A stretch of 64,000 bases of DNA from NCBI RefSeq assembly GCF_032854445.1, contig NC_088296.1, positions 8,406,706 to 8,470,705 of the forward strand, in the 5' to 3' direction. Position 1 is the stretch's first letter; each line of letters opens with the position of its first letter. This document shows, piece by piece, positions 1-11,579 of this stretch. Both the position numbers and the translations under genes were made by a program. The stretch is from Liolophura sinensis. Lineage: Eukaryota; Mollusca; Polyplacophora; Chitonida; Chitonidae. The notes below the pieces were generated by a model that was given only the letters and a program-made list of their open reading frames with translations, had not been told where the DNA came from and did not search any database.

Positions 1-350
1 TACACTCACGATTACTTGGGAACTGGAGATTGTTTACTGGCGCACAGTTGTTTGGCTGGTCGCCCATAATCAAGAGTAACTACACTCCAATCAAGTCAAT
101 TTTACCAAGTAGATAATTAAACTGCGCCTTGTAAGTGTTTTTTTTATTCGCAGATTGCATTTGTAAACACTCAATATGTTGGACAAATATTTTTAAAATT
201 AATTTCATATTAAAGCTATGGAATTCTAGCCTAGTCGTGTCTGGTAAATTCAAAGCTATTTTTTAAATAATGAGCTATTGATTTAAAAATTTGTTTAAAA
301 ATTTCATCACTGCAATTTGATCAAAAAAAAAATCAGCAGGTTATGCTTAC

Positions 351-653
351 CTGATAAGCATGTACTGTTTATACACTGCCGTTGAGAATTATTCAAGGCA
401 CGAATCTCTTCAATGGTAAAAGGCCTTAAGTTCGAGTTACATCTGCATACTCCGCCTGCACAGACTTGCTCAAGGTTGAAAACACACCCGGCTCCACATC
501 CTTCTCCCAACAAACCTTTTCCTCTCTCAACACAGTTTTAGCCGTCCGCTGCTGGTACATATACCGTAGAACACACGCACTGCTTCAAGGCCGGATTGCA
601 TACCGTGAAGAAGCCAGCACACCTTGTTATACACGGTTGGTTTAAATATACGG
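351..653 (-). pseudogene. Cys-rich EB-module-like exon with an in-frame stop
   Basis: On the minus strand a 303-nt segment is bounded by a plausible acceptor (TTCCAG before base 653) and a good donor (CAG/GTAAGC after base 351). It starts and ends in phase 1, so it is a symmetric exon. It encodes about 101 residues with regularly spaced cysteines (for example CNPALKQCVCS and CAGGVCRCNSNLRPF), the C-x-C spacing seen in EB and EGF-like extracellular modules. One TAA at 540-538 interrupts the frame about a third of the way in, yet the cysteine pattern continues in the same frame afterwards. Either the gene is a recent pseudogene or the assembly has an error there. The exon at 818-987 lies upstream in phase. 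Function unknown; an extracellular protein is likely. Confidence 0.45.
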
Positions 654-817
654 CTGGAATGATATGTCATGTTTATCATACTGTATACACAAACAGATCA
701 CATAAAAGCTGTATGTCTCTGCATTGAGCTATAACTTTAGGAAAAAGAGACAGTACTTGCTTTAAGAAGGTCGTGCACAATATGTATCTTACTGGGTTTT
801 ACTTCTGTCTTTCTCAC

Positions 818-987
818 CTCTTTCACAGACGTCCAATGTGATGGATGCCACGTATCCTTCGTTGTAGGCGTTCTGTTTTCCGCCGAAAACCTGAACACAG
901 GCTGCATTATCGGGCATCGGCTGTTGTCGCCGCACGGTGATAAAATACCGACGCCATCGGCTGTTGTTGTAGTTGTAGCAGTCAATA
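818..987 (-). CDS. Unidentified extracellular-type exon, upstream of the Cys-rich exon
   Basis: Minus-strand exon with acceptor GCCTTCAG before base 987 and donor AAGAG/GTGAGA after base 818. The open frame reads IDCYNYNNSRWRRYF, then VRRQQPMPDNAACVQVFGG and ends in TLDVCERG. It starts with one base of a split codon and ends in phase 1, which matches the phase-1 start of the next exon (351-653) across a 164-bp intron. Three cysteines, aromatic residues and an N-x-S site suggest a secreted or surface protein. I do not recognise the domain. No upstream exon or start codon could be supported in the next kilobase. Confidence 0.4.
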
Positions 988-1340
988 CTGAAGGCAAATT
1001 GTGACAGTTGAGACAACGAAGTCATCAAAAGCTTTCACATACAAACGATGTACTGTTAGATGGATTCATAACTAATCGAGAAAGCAGATTATACTTTACG
1101 TCTGTGGCACAATCTCTGGCCATTGCCAGTGGAAGACAAATTAAACAAAAGCGGTCCCGATTGCAATGAAAACACGCCTATTTCTTTTATAACTTTATAG
1201 TGCTTGTATACTAAGGACATATTCCAGGAGCACACAAACATGCACATGGAGAACTGTGATGTACAGCACAAACAAACAAAACAGTACATATCTTTAAGTT
1301 GTTTTGTTGGAGACCGGATTGAGATTTACCTGTTACACAA

Positions 1341-1482
1341 TTTCAATATGGCCGTATATACATATACATGGATCATCCCGACCAAAGGTACACATATAAA
1401 GTTTAGGCTCACACTTACCCACTCTGTTATATCGAAGGATTTTGCCCTGGTAATGATTTCGTATTTAAACAATATTTAATCC
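1341..1482. repeat. Direct repeat, copy 1 (pair with 2145-2286)
   Basis: This 142-bp segment recurs 804 bp downstream with the same length and about 90 percent identity. It includes the shared tract AAAGTTTAGGCTCACACTT and ends in a shared ATATTTAATCC. The interval between the copies carries a SINE relic. It codes for nothing visible. Confidence 0.7.
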
Positions 1483-1837
1483 GGATATTGGAGAGAGTTT
1501 AAGCTACACTTATTTATACAAATGATAATCAAGTTTACAAATCCAATTTCTTTTCAAAGATGACTCCAGAAATACCTTTTGAATACTGCATGCGTGTTTA
1601 GTACTTTTATTAAGCACACACATATAAAAAGAATGAAAGCATTCTACCATGACCTCAAATGATATAAAACTGTGTCATTTTACTCAATTTTAAGAAATTA
1701 TGAAGTTTATCGGACAAAACCAAAAGAGTGAATTTGTTGTTATTTGAAAGGTACAGGGCATCTAGAAAAGACTTCATCCTTCTTTTCGTTCGACTACTGG
1801 AGTTGGATCAGCTGATACACAGTTCACGGTGTGTATG

Positions 1838-2030
1838 ACCTCAGTGGCTGAGTGATTACTGTTCTAGGACGGAACAATGACTCTGGTCTTTCACCAGTGT
1901 GGATGCTCTGATTTCAAGTCTCGTTAATGCCGGCTTTCTCTCAGGTGGTACGAGGGAAGGCTTGCAGAATCCTGCGGATGGTCGTGCGTTTCCACTGGGC
2001 TCTGTCCGATTTCCTCTATGCACCTTAATG
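1838..2030 (+). mobile_element. SINE-A relic (diverged)
   Basis: Degraded copy of the commonest SINE here. A recognisable tRNA-like start (CTCAGTGGCTGAGTG), the body motif CCTGCGGATGGTCGTG and GGGCTCTGTCCG are present in the right order. The tail is lost. Confidence 0.6.
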
Positions 2031-2144
2031 TTGTTTGCAACCCTTATGGAGGTTAATTATTCCCGCGAAACTCCAGTCATATAAATATACAACCTGATTG
2101 AACTAAATTGATATGTACTCTAAATGGTTTTACGTGTTATCCAA

Positions 2145-2286
2145 TTCCAATATGACTGTATATACATATACATACATTATCCCAACCAAAGGTACACGTA
2201 TAAAGTTTAGGCTCACACTTACCCACTCGGTTATATCGAAGGATTTTGCCTTGGCAGTGATTTGATACTTAAATAATATTTAATCC
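2145..2286. repeat. Direct repeat, copy 2
   Basis: Second copy of the 142-bp direct repeat at 1341-1482, in the same orientation. Confidence 0.7.
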
Positions 2287-2289
2287 TAT

Positions 2290-3635
2290 GTCAGGAATGA
2301 ACTTCTGAGGGACATTGTCATTCTAAAAACTCCAATTATTTATTACTGACAGCCTAAGGGTCTGGAATAAAACCTACTTTCTTGAAAAGCTTTAAAGTAA
2401 AGAAAAACAAAGTACGAATTGAAGGTGGAGAAAAAATTACATAAAGTTCAAGCCAGTGAGTCATTAACCGTTAATGAGGTATTCACAGTTGTTTTTTTTT
2501 TTCGATTTTTATTTAAACACAAAAGACAAGTAAAAATAATGTTTATATGGTGGGTAAATATTATCTCTTTGTACATATTGATTGGTGTAGAAATGTATTC
2601 AGTCGAGATTTTTATCATATTTTCACTTTTAATACTTTCAAAAATATTTTCATAATTTAAACCAAATGCATGTCTTTGGGCATAAACAACAAATTTACTC
2701 TGAAATAAATTCATTAGGCATGCCTTGTTTTTTTTCTTATGTTTTTTTTCATTGTATCATTGTTATGCAAAAACTATATATTACCCATGGGTGGTCTCAA
2801 ATACCCATCATAGAAAAATATTTTCAAATATTCTTTTTCACTCTCTTTCATTTGATTTTGGCATCGACTTTATGCTTTCTTCTCCCTTAACAGATTTTCG
2901 CTTATTTTGTGACATTTTCTTCTACTAAACCAAATGAAGTAAAACATAATAAGTGTGATGACGACACAGAGATTTTCTGTCATTGCAGACGCAATATTTC
3001 GTGTTGAACTGACTTATTTATGAACATGTGTTTACATTACACTACAGTAATAGTCACAATAAGTTTACACCACTGGCATTCAACGTTACAAATACATTTA
3101 TATCCTTGATTGATTTTTTCGCCGTACTTAAGAATATTTCACGTGTATAGGACAGCGGCCGGCATTTTGATGCCATTCCGAAAATATGAACGAAGGCCAT
3201 TGTAAACTCGAAACTTATCGTCATATCTGGCACCTTATTCGGCCGTTGCTAAAGGACACCGGCCACGGGTTTGCACATAAGCTTTATATGTAATTGATAT
3301 GTTTGGGGGAGCGGGAATCAGAAAGACTGATTTCATCACGCACAGATTTAAGAGTAAAATAAATTTGAGTGTTCGGAGCAATCCACCGTCTGTCGCCGGA
3401 TACCTTTACCGACTTCTTGATTTAAAACTAAAACAGTTAGAGATGGATTCGAACACACTACTTTACTAGTAATTTTCCAGACAGACACACCGCTGGATAG
3501 GTTTGTTTCACTGTGTCAGTTGCATTTACCGCTTACTACTCACTCTATTCTCTGTCAATGTGGAAGTTGCGCCTTTGCATTTTGCAACATCTATATAAAA
3601 CGATCCCCTGGCAGAAGCTTATTATTCTGTCGTGA
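2290..3635. other. AT-rich stretch without a supported gene
   Basis: Poly-T runs and short open frames only. No domain, splice-bounded exon or repeat copy could be supported here. Confidence 0.5.
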
Positions 3636-3637
3636 AT

Positions 3638-3760
3638 TTATTTATTTATTTATTTATTTATTTCTGAAAAATAGTTTACTTATACGACGGCGGCCAACCT
3701 TATGATGGGAGGAAATCATGCAGAGTCCGGGGAACTCACGGCAATCCTCATGTTGATAAC
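3638..3760 (-). mobile_element. SINE-A fragment with ATTT tail
   Basis: Minus-oriented 3' half of SINE-A: an ATTT microsatellite tail, the motif TTATACGACGGCGGCCA and a degraded copy of the GGGAGGAAACCGGGCAGAG block. Confidence 0.7.
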
Positions 3761-4096
3761 AGTCGTAATTCGTTAAGTATTAAATGTAAATAGTTGTTAC
3801 ATGATGTATATATGCATGTGATATAAAAGGGTCTGATGTTGCAAATTTTAACTGTTAACCTGGAGCCATTTTTCACAAAGCGTTCAAAATTTCATATAAC
3901 TTTTTGTTCACATTTAAGTGCAACTGGACGATGTGATAGTGAAAGTTATAAAAAAAAAATGGGTGACGAATTTTTTGTGAATATGAGCCCAGGTGCGACT
4001 TACGACATGAGTGACATGTGAACGACATTTCAGCTGTCGGAGCCAGCGAAGGCTGCACGTTTATTCCTTTCCCAACACTAAAATGATTCATTTTAC

Positions 4097-4344
4097 TGGT
4101 GTTTTACGCCGTACTAAATAACATTTCACTTATACGACGGGGGGCAACATTATGGTGGGTGGGAACCGGGCGGAACCCGGAGGAACCTAAGCCCATCCGC
4201 AGGTTGGTGGCAGACCTTCCCACTTACGGCCAGAGAGGAATCCAACATGAGCTGGACTTTAACTCACAGCGACGGGCGTTGGTGAGAGGCCCCTGGGACA
4301 TTAGGCTGCGCTAGCAGGCTAACCAATTGAGCCACGGAGGCTCC
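4097..4344 (-). mobile_element. SINE-A, near full length
   Basis: Minus-oriented element running from the tail-side GGTGTTTTACGCCGTACT through the body to the tRNA-like head (GAGCCACGGAGGC read on the plus strand). A-box-like and B-box-like segments can be seen in the head when reverse complemented. The ATTT tail is absent. Confidence 0.85.
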
Positions 4345-6140
4345 CTGACTGCCAAAATGGTTAACAGGGTAACGTATTCACGGGCGATGCAGACAAACTT
4401 ATTATGTTTGCATTATAGGAAACAAGATATAATATACACTGACTAAATGCTGTCGCCTTAACCGTTAATGCTGCCGGGTCGTGAACGATTATTCTGCTTG
4501 GTAAAGTGGTAGGTTGCTTAAATGATACACTTATTGCATAGCAGATTTAGCACAAACCTCTACATTTAAATATCTATCCATCTGATGCTCCATGAACTTC
4601 AAACTCATCCAGCCAAAACAGCAATAACTGGAAAATGTCAAAACCCGCCATCTTGAGATTCCTTGTTATAGTTGAAAAGCGCCTATATGTGGATACGTCT
4701 ACTTGAAGTTAGGTAAACCACACACACTAATATATTGTATAAGCAGGGATGTATTCTCAACATATAGCCGCCTGTTTATTTCAGACACTTACAATATTTG
4801 CTGTTTTTTGTTGTGATAATTTTTTTTTGTTGAAGGTATAAAAGGCTCTAGAATTGCTTGAATAGAGTCGCGTGAGTCTAGGCCTATACTCGTAACGATT
4901 CGCATCAACTTCGTGTTGCTTAGGCTGTTCACCGAGTGTCACGGCTTACCTATAAAAGCTGTTTCAACGTCTCAGCCGTATTTAAGCGCTGGATATTATT
5001 TAACTTGGTGTCCTTCTTGTTACGTCTTCTAAGGCCTATACGTGAGTGTACCTTTACTTGAATGAAGCGACATGTACAGATAGAGTAGATGTTTATCTCA
5101 TTATATATACGGACATACATCTGATTTAGCACAGCTTTATACAGGCTGTATACGCCGCTGCTTTGTCAGCATAAGTGTGTTTAAAATACATGTTTTTTTT
5201 TTCTTTTTGTTGTGCTAATATCCTTGTGGATTTCAAAAATGGTGTGAATCGTCCTTTTGTAGGACTATGTGAACCCACCCTCACATTCGTCACGAAGCAC
5301 TGGCCATTTGTGTATCTTCGGCTATATCCGGTGAACAGGGAAGTGGCCGTATGGGTACGTAGTGCGATGTGCACAATAACCATTTGGTTGAAGAGAAAGC
5401 TCAGATTAAAGTTAAAGTCAAAGCATTATGCGTACAGCTCTCAATGAATTGGCCATTGTTGATTAGAGCAGTCTGAACGCCTAAAACATTTTATAGCGTA
5501 GGAATCGCCATGTAAACTAATATATATGTGCGGGAGTGTGGGGGGTGGGTTGTGGGTGAGCTACACGTACATACGTGTAGCCTTAAAGGTTGTTGACGAC
5601 ATTCACCCGTTCTATCTATCCACCTCGAGGTGGTGCGCAGGTAATTATTCAAGGAAAGACAGAAAGTTTAAAACATACCATCATTTTTAGTGCGGTCCCC
5701 TACCGAGTAATACAACCATCAATCAAATCACATACGGTGGACTACTAATAGCTAAATAACGCATGCAGTGTAGGTGAGAAGACCCGGGCTTCAACGTCAT
5801 ATTTGTATTTTATGATTGCATGTGAACTCCAACAGTGAAGGAAAAAAATAAGCACAGTAGCAGAGCACAAGCAGCAGCAGGAAAATTCCCGTGTCAAGTC
5901 CGTTATTTTGTGTGCGTGTGCGTGTGAATGGAGGTTTAGGCGGGTTGGCTGTCATATGCTCCATGTCAACCAGGGCGGAGTAAGGTTGGCCTTCTTGATA
6001 GGCGTCTCATGCAAAAAAAATGACGCAGTTACTCGTTCACTTTCTACCCCGTTCCTCAAAGTACTAGTGCCTTGTGGCCTGCCACACGAAATTAACAAGC
6101 ACAGCTCCCTCTTTCATGTAATGGGTACGTACTTCGTTCA
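4345..6140. other. No gene seen
   Basis: Only short unsupported open frames. No splice-bounded exon with a recognisable domain and no repeat copy was found. Confidence 0.4.
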
Positions 6141-6143
6141 CGT

Positions 6144-6190
6144 CCCAGCCTCTTTTCTCCGGGAAAGAGGCTGGGGGGGGGGGGGGGGGG
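6144..6190. repeat. Perfect 12-bp hairpin ending in an 18-base G run
   Basis: CCCAGCCTCTTT (6144-6155) is followed, after an 8-base loop, by its exact reverse complement (6164-6175). The right arm merges into an uninterrupted run of 18 G at 6173-6190. Confidence 0.8.
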
Positions 6191-6548
6191 ATGGATACCC
6201 CCTCTAGCTCTGACTGTGCCGACGTCAATAAAATTTGCGTGTCCAATGCCGCGTCCAGGACGGCTTTCCCCCAGGGCTTGTTTTTCTTGATCTGCTCGTC
6301 GCCCATAGATCAGTTTTGGCGCCACGGAGCTGCTTAGCCAAATTTACGTTTGGGTTATCCGTCGCTCGTTAGTCCAGCCATCTCGTCGCTCATTTGAGGA
6401 AGCGACGCGGACGTCAAAGAAATGCAAGCGGGAAAATCCAACCCACTCCATTCTCCTACTTGACGCTACACAGCTCAACACTCAACTCTGAAAGCCGACC
6501 ACTCTGGACTTTTCACCAATGCGGACCTCAACGAACTTCACGTGGTAA

Positions 6549-6815
6549 CATACGTTCTTGTATGTTGTTCTTAGGTATGGTTCATCTATCTGGTTCTTGC
6601 ATTTGTTCCTTGCATATGGTTCTTTCATGTGGTTCTTGAATGTGGTTCTTGTATGTGGTCCATGTATGTGGTTCTTGTACGTTGTTTAATGAATGTGGTT
6701 CTTGTATATGGTTCTGGTATATTGTTCTTGTGTAAGGTTCTGGTATATGGCTCTTGTGTATTGTTCTTGTATATTGTTCTTGTATGTGATTTTTGTGTGC
6801 GGTTTTTATAGGTAG
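6549..6815. repeat. 13-bp minisatellite, about 20 degenerate copies
   Basis: Units of the type GTATGTGGTTCTT repeat with a 13-bp step. The right half (about 6690-6815) keeps the register almost perfectly; the left half has small indels. The minus strand stays open across the repeat, but the predicted peptide is only a by-product of the repeat. Confidence 0.8.
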
Positions 6816-6887
6816 TCTTGTATGTGAATCTGAACAACCAAACCTGTCTGCCTTTATGTAATTGTAATGCCTTAAATGTGATATTTT

Positions 6888-7148
6888 ATTTATTTAATTG
6901 GTGTTGTACGCCGTACTCAAGAATATTTCACCTATACGACGGCGGCCAGCATTATGGTGGGTGAAAACCGGGCAGAGCCCGGGGGGAAACCCACGACCAT
7001 CCGCAGGTTGCCGGCAGACCTTCCTACCTACGGCCGGAGAGGAAGCCAGCATGAGTTGGACTTGAACTCACAGCGACCGCATTGGTGAGAGGCTACTGGG
7101 TCATTACGCTGCGCTAGCGTGATAACCGACTGAGCCACGGAGGCCCCG
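6888..7148 (-). mobile_element. SINE-A, full length, with 14-bp target-site duplication
   Basis: A complete minus-oriented copy. AAATGTGATATTTT flanks it on both sides (6874-6887 and 7149-7162), a perfect 14-bp target-site duplication that defines the element ends. The head (reverse complement) carries GTGGCTCAGTCGG (A-box-like) and GAGTTCAAGTCC (B-box-like), as expected of a tRNA-derived RNA polymerase III SINE. The body has the CCGGGCAGAGCCCGGGGG palindrome and the tail is ATTT-rich. Confidence 0.92.
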
Positions 7149-7599
7149 AAATGTGATATTTTCGTATACTTTTTGTGTATCAATATTAATAAATATACAC
7201 TAGTGTCTGTAGCTGTCCTTGTTTTCCTATGTTCCACTATACAAAATTCAAAGACACATCTGATCGCCGTCGCCGGCTTTGATGGCAAAAGCGAGTTCAA
7301 ATCCAGCTCTCGTGATGTTTACGGCTTTAAGCCAGAAGGATTATTATGTAATTTGATACTTTTTTTCGGTCGCTGACTTTTTTTATTTTAAAGATAAATG
7401 AAAAGTCCGGGTGTGAGCGTTCAATGTAGATGTCAACAAACTTGTGTAGTGTTTGTTTGTTTGTTAAAGTTTGATTTGATTAACAATTCGGCTGTATTAC
7501 AGCGGAGTCTAATTGTAGCTGGCTAAAAATAGAAATTCATGTATATTGATGCCATTCCTGACATGTGGTTCTGGTATATGATCCCTGGAACTAAGACAC

Positions 7600-7720
7600 C
7601 GGACCAAACGCCCCACTTAGACACCTCGCACGACACCCCCACTCAGACGACTGGCACAACACCTCATTCTGACATGTGACACGACGCCCCACTCAGACAC
7701 CGGATCCGACACCCACTCAT
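7600..7720. repeat. Short tandem repeat, about 29-bp unit, four copies
   Basis: Repeats of the type GACACCGGACCAAACGCCCCACT, each ending in an ACT-CAGAC junction. Copies are diverged. Confidence 0.6.
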
Positions 7721-7724
7721 CTAT

Positions 7725-9745
7725 TTTATATTTCGCTAATTTATTTAGACTTTAACATTAGATTTTTGACAGTTGTCAAACCAATACTACATTAAATTTG
7801 ATAAGTCTTTGAGAGATATACATATCATCGCTGATAATTAAATATAACCAGGATTCCAGTACTCTTGCTCTTTGTAGGGTATGTTTTACAATAAACGTTT
7901 GGTGACACTCGTTTTCGCGTGGAATAACATGCGATGGATACGACTTGTTTTTTGACAATGTGATGTGCTTATCTTAAAATCATGAGAAAAAGTTCGCCAG
8001 TAATTTGCCAAAGGGCTGTGGTTCCCCCTGGGCACTCCAATTTATCCGTACCATAAAAGTGACCATACGGTATATTTGCATGAAAAATAATATCTGGTGT
8101 TAAATAACACTCACTTCAAAAATGCCGATTCGAAACCTGGAGTGGCCTCAGTCATTTTTTTTTATTACTAGAACCTGTCGGATATCCATAATGTGTTATT
8201 CCAAAGAAATGAATAATGATTGGGGCTTCACTTTTTTACAATTCTGTTAATGACAAATATTCTTATGAATACGGCATCAAACACCAATCAAATAAATAAA
8301 TAACTAAATACATCTCTAATGGAAACAGATTGCTCTAATGCAATGCACCTGGGGCCTTTCTTAAAATAATGGTATGTATAGGCAAAGGCGTCATCTTGGG
8401 CAAGAAACATGTTTTGGGATATCAAAGTCTACTGGCCTCAAGTCATGTTTGCATCCACAGTGTAGATGTTTTGGAATCTATGTCAGTAAAGAAATCCGTA
8501 TATTTAACAAGAACACAAGTTGTAAAATTCTTCACTCGTTAAGCACTTTTAAGTTTACGATTTTCTTTAATGGTGTTTTTAAAAATGTATACAGTATATA
8601 TGTGTATATGTATAAATTGATAACATTGTCAATATACACTAAAAGATCCTCCGTACACACACACGCGTGAACATTGCATGCATCATGAGAGCACACTCGC
8701 TCATCACTTGTATTGCTCATTAGTATGTAATACTGATGTAAAACGTTTCCTTCTTAACTTTATTGAAATGGCTAAAAATGGACTGTTAATGCATGTATTG
8801 GTATAGGATGAAGGTGTATTGCTTCACCTTAGTTAAGTTCGCATTAGTTTTCAGCTCTGCCAAAAGCTATCTCACATTCCTATTATCACTGTTGTCTGAT
8901 GTCTGAACAATACCAACAGTGCTATATAGTACTGCGTTTTTCCGACTGTAAATCAGATTAATTTGTACAGTTATTTGCGTAAGAAAAGCTTTAAAGCAGT
9001 GCCCACCTTTTATATTTGAAATTCATATTTGTTTCTACAGCCTTGTAGTCAGTCATGAGAAGAAAAACTCTGATGAAAATATAGTTACAAGAGCTATCTC
9101 CCCTTTTAATAACATGTTGAACCCGTGTTGTGTTGACGTGGGTTTCCCGCTTTTTCTGGCTAGAAACAGTGCAGATGTAGAAAAAAAATATGATATTGTG
9201 CAAGTAATTCTGCATGTAAATAAATCATGTTTTTGGTTATATTTTTACACAGGCTTTGATTGTTTACTTCTTTAATACATAGTAAGATAAATATATAAGC
9301 ATCGTTGTATGTTGGGTTCGGTTCTATTTACCAATTTGGTAGTTTTTTCTACGGTTTTTAATATAAAATGTGTCGTATTAAATGTATCGCCGCTGCATAC
9401 TCGTTATGTAAGTCTAATATTTAATCTAGCTATGTGCTAAGTTAAAATACGCAACTTGAAGTAATTTCATTTGCAACTACGTCAAAAGTTGAATATATGC
9501 CTGAAAGACCCGAGGTTTACATTATGATGAGCGAATGAGCAGTGAAGGTGCTGGCTTACCAGCGTACCAGCGTAACTTGATTCGCTCGCACCGTGGTTGT
9601 GAGAATCTGCCAAAGTAGCCTATCACAAAACTACGAAACCGTCATAGAGAAGTGAGATTATTTTCAGCCATGTTTTCCCGCCGATCTACCACCAAGGCAT
9701 TCTATATGTTTTATCAATGTACAAACACAAGTTAAGATTCGAAAA
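7725..9745. other. No gene seen
   Basis: AT-rich sequence with short open frames lacking domains or paired splice sites. Confidence 0.4.
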
Positions 9746-9748
9746 GGG

Positions 9749-9977
9749 TGAGGGCTCCGTGGCTCATTTGGTTAGCGCTCTGGCGCAGCATAATGACCCA
9801 GAAGCCTCTCACTAATGCGGTAGCTGCGAGTTCAAGTCTTTTCTCTACGGCCGTACATGGGAAAGTCTGGCAGCAACCTGCGAATGGTCATGGGTCTACC
9901 CTGGGCTCTGTTGGCTTTCCTCCCACCGCAATGCTGGCTGTCGTCGTTTAAGTGAAATATTCTTTAGTACAGTTTAG
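9749..9977 (+). mobile_element. SINE-A, nearly complete
   Basis: Plus-oriented copy with a clear head (CTCCGTGGCTCATTTGGTTAG), body and the AAGTGAAATATTCTT block. It runs directly into a second SINE-type element at 9978. Confidence 0.85.
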
Positions 9978-10220
9978 TAAGTCAGGAGACCCCGGGATCA
10001 AACCCGTGTCGGGTCATACCAAAGACTTAAAACAAGGTACTTGCAGCTGCCTCGCTTAGCGCCCACAACGGTGTCATTTTTATGTGGCTGGGTGTGGTGT
10101 CATGCCTGGTGTCGTCGACGTGATGTTTTAGTGGCGGCAACCCTGTGGTGGCCTGAACTCGCACGATATGTGTATAATGACTGGAAAATTGTTACGTACG
10201 ACGTTAAACCCCAAAGATAC
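9978..10220 (+). mobile_element. SINE-C-like element
   Basis: Contains a B-box-like tract (GGGATCAAACCCGTGTCGGG), then CATACCAAAGACTTAAAA, and ends with TTACGTACGACGTTAAACCCC. The same order is seen at about 30118-30485, so both are copies of one family related to SINE-B. Confidence 0.6.
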
Positions 10221-10732
10221 ATGCCAGTCTTTTTCTGGTAGTTTTGGATTTTATTTTTAACACATTTTGATTATTTTAGTCGTTTGCTCAAAGCTGAGGG
10301 TAAAAGGCAGTTTAGTTATCTCAGGTTAAGCTATGCTTACATGCAGTTATCTATTCTCTGGTTAAAGTGCCAATCTTGTGAAAATACAAATGCCTATAAA
10401 TATTACAGGGATATGACAGAAATCCTACAGAGTAAGCCTAACACTATGTTTCAATAGGATTTTGATGAATAACACTATTTAACCCATATAACTGAAGATT
10501 CCTTGAAAAACAAAATCTTTATGTCCGTAAAATTTTGCTGATGTGATGTGATCTGATAGTATTGCCTTTAACAGATATGTGAATAGTACCTGGGACCTAT
10601 TCTAAATATATGAAGGATGTGTATTAGTCACGTAGGCAATACCATGTAATGTATTTATACTCATAAAGGACAGAACAAACCTGAAAGGCAGTTACGCTTA
10701 TAGGAAGTATGAGATCAATTATTTTATGGCTT

Positions 10733-10874
10733 CGCTGGCAGCATCCTGCGGATGGTCGTGGGTTTCTCCTTGGCTCTGCCCGATTGTCTCCCACCATAGT
10801 GCTGGCCGCCGTCGTACAAGTGAAATATTCTTGAGTATGGCGTAAGACACCAATCAAAAAAAAATAAATAAATA
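10733..10874 (+). mobile_element. SINE-A, 5'-truncated
   Basis: Starts in the body (GCAGCATCCTGCGGATGG) and continues to an ordinary tail, CACCAATCA plus an AAAT-type run. Confidence 0.85.
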
Positions 10875-11031
10875 GATCAAAAACTTCAAATCCTCCTCCC
10901 GCTGGGTGTTTGCCAGGCTGTAAAACTGGTCTTCGCACATAAATAGTATGTCATGTTTTACGGCGTAGAAGGCCATTCAAATAAATAAGTGATTTGAGAG
11001 GACAGAGTGTCAAGCAGTTGAATGTGTTTAC

Positions 11032-11570
11032 TTATTTATTTATTTATTTATTTATTTCATCTGTGTTTTAACCGGCCCGGATAGCACAGTTGGTAGAGCG
11101 TCCGCTTCGGGACCGGTAGATCCAGAATCAATCCTTGATCGAGTCACACCTAAGACTTTAAAAGAGGAAGTTGTAACTTCCTCTCTTGGCGTTCAGCATG
11201 AAGCGAATAGTGCAACGACTGGCTGACCCGTATCAGTATAATGGCTCGGGCGGGGCGGCTTACTTGCCTTCGGTAAGTCGTCTCAGTGAAGCAGCACTAA
11301 ATAAAAGAGCGGGGGAAATCCGTCCTGCAGCAAGGAGGCACATTACACGTACATCCACCCTAGGGATTCCTTCGTCGTCATATGACTTAATAATTGTTGA
11401 GTACGACGTTAAAAGCAATCAAAACACTCACTCACTCATCTGTGTTTTATGACGTGCTCAAGAATATTTTATTTATACGACGGCGACTAACATTATGGAC
11501 TAAAATCACGATCCCCGACCATCCCCAGACCCTAATACTTACCACCGTAGAGGAAGCCAGCATGAGCTGG
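11032..11570 (-). mobile_element. SINE-A split by a SINE-B insertion
   Basis: ATTT tail and start of the 3' block lie at 11032-11070; the rest of the same minus-oriented element resumes at 11436. The two parts are separated by SINE-B. The head end is diverged. Confidence 0.8.
11071..11435 (+). mobile_element. SINE-B, full length (365 bp), inserted in SINE-A
   Basis: The element begins with a tRNA-like head: GGATAGCACAGTTGGTAGAG fits an A box and the region at about 11120-11140 a weak B box. It ends in TTGAGTACGACGTTAAAAGC and CACTCACTCAC. TCATCTGTGTTTTA is duplicated exactly on both sides (11057-11070 and 11436-11449), a 14-bp target-site duplication created inside an older SINE-A copy. SINE-B was therefore mobile after that SINE-A had landed. 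Confidence 0.92.
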
Positions 11571-11579
11571 ATTTGAATT

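Noticed and set aside
1089-1289. Possible further upstream exon of the minus-strand Cys-rich gene
   Set aside because: A donor-like site exists, but the frame with the required phase has a stop close by and no acceptor fits.
6625-6837. Thr/Tyr-rich repetitive open frame on the minus strand
   Set aside because: By-product of the 13-bp minisatellite.
11090-11165. tRNA gene
   Set aside because: It is the tRNA-like head of SINE-B, weakly matching and followed by the SINE body, with a target duplication around the whole element.
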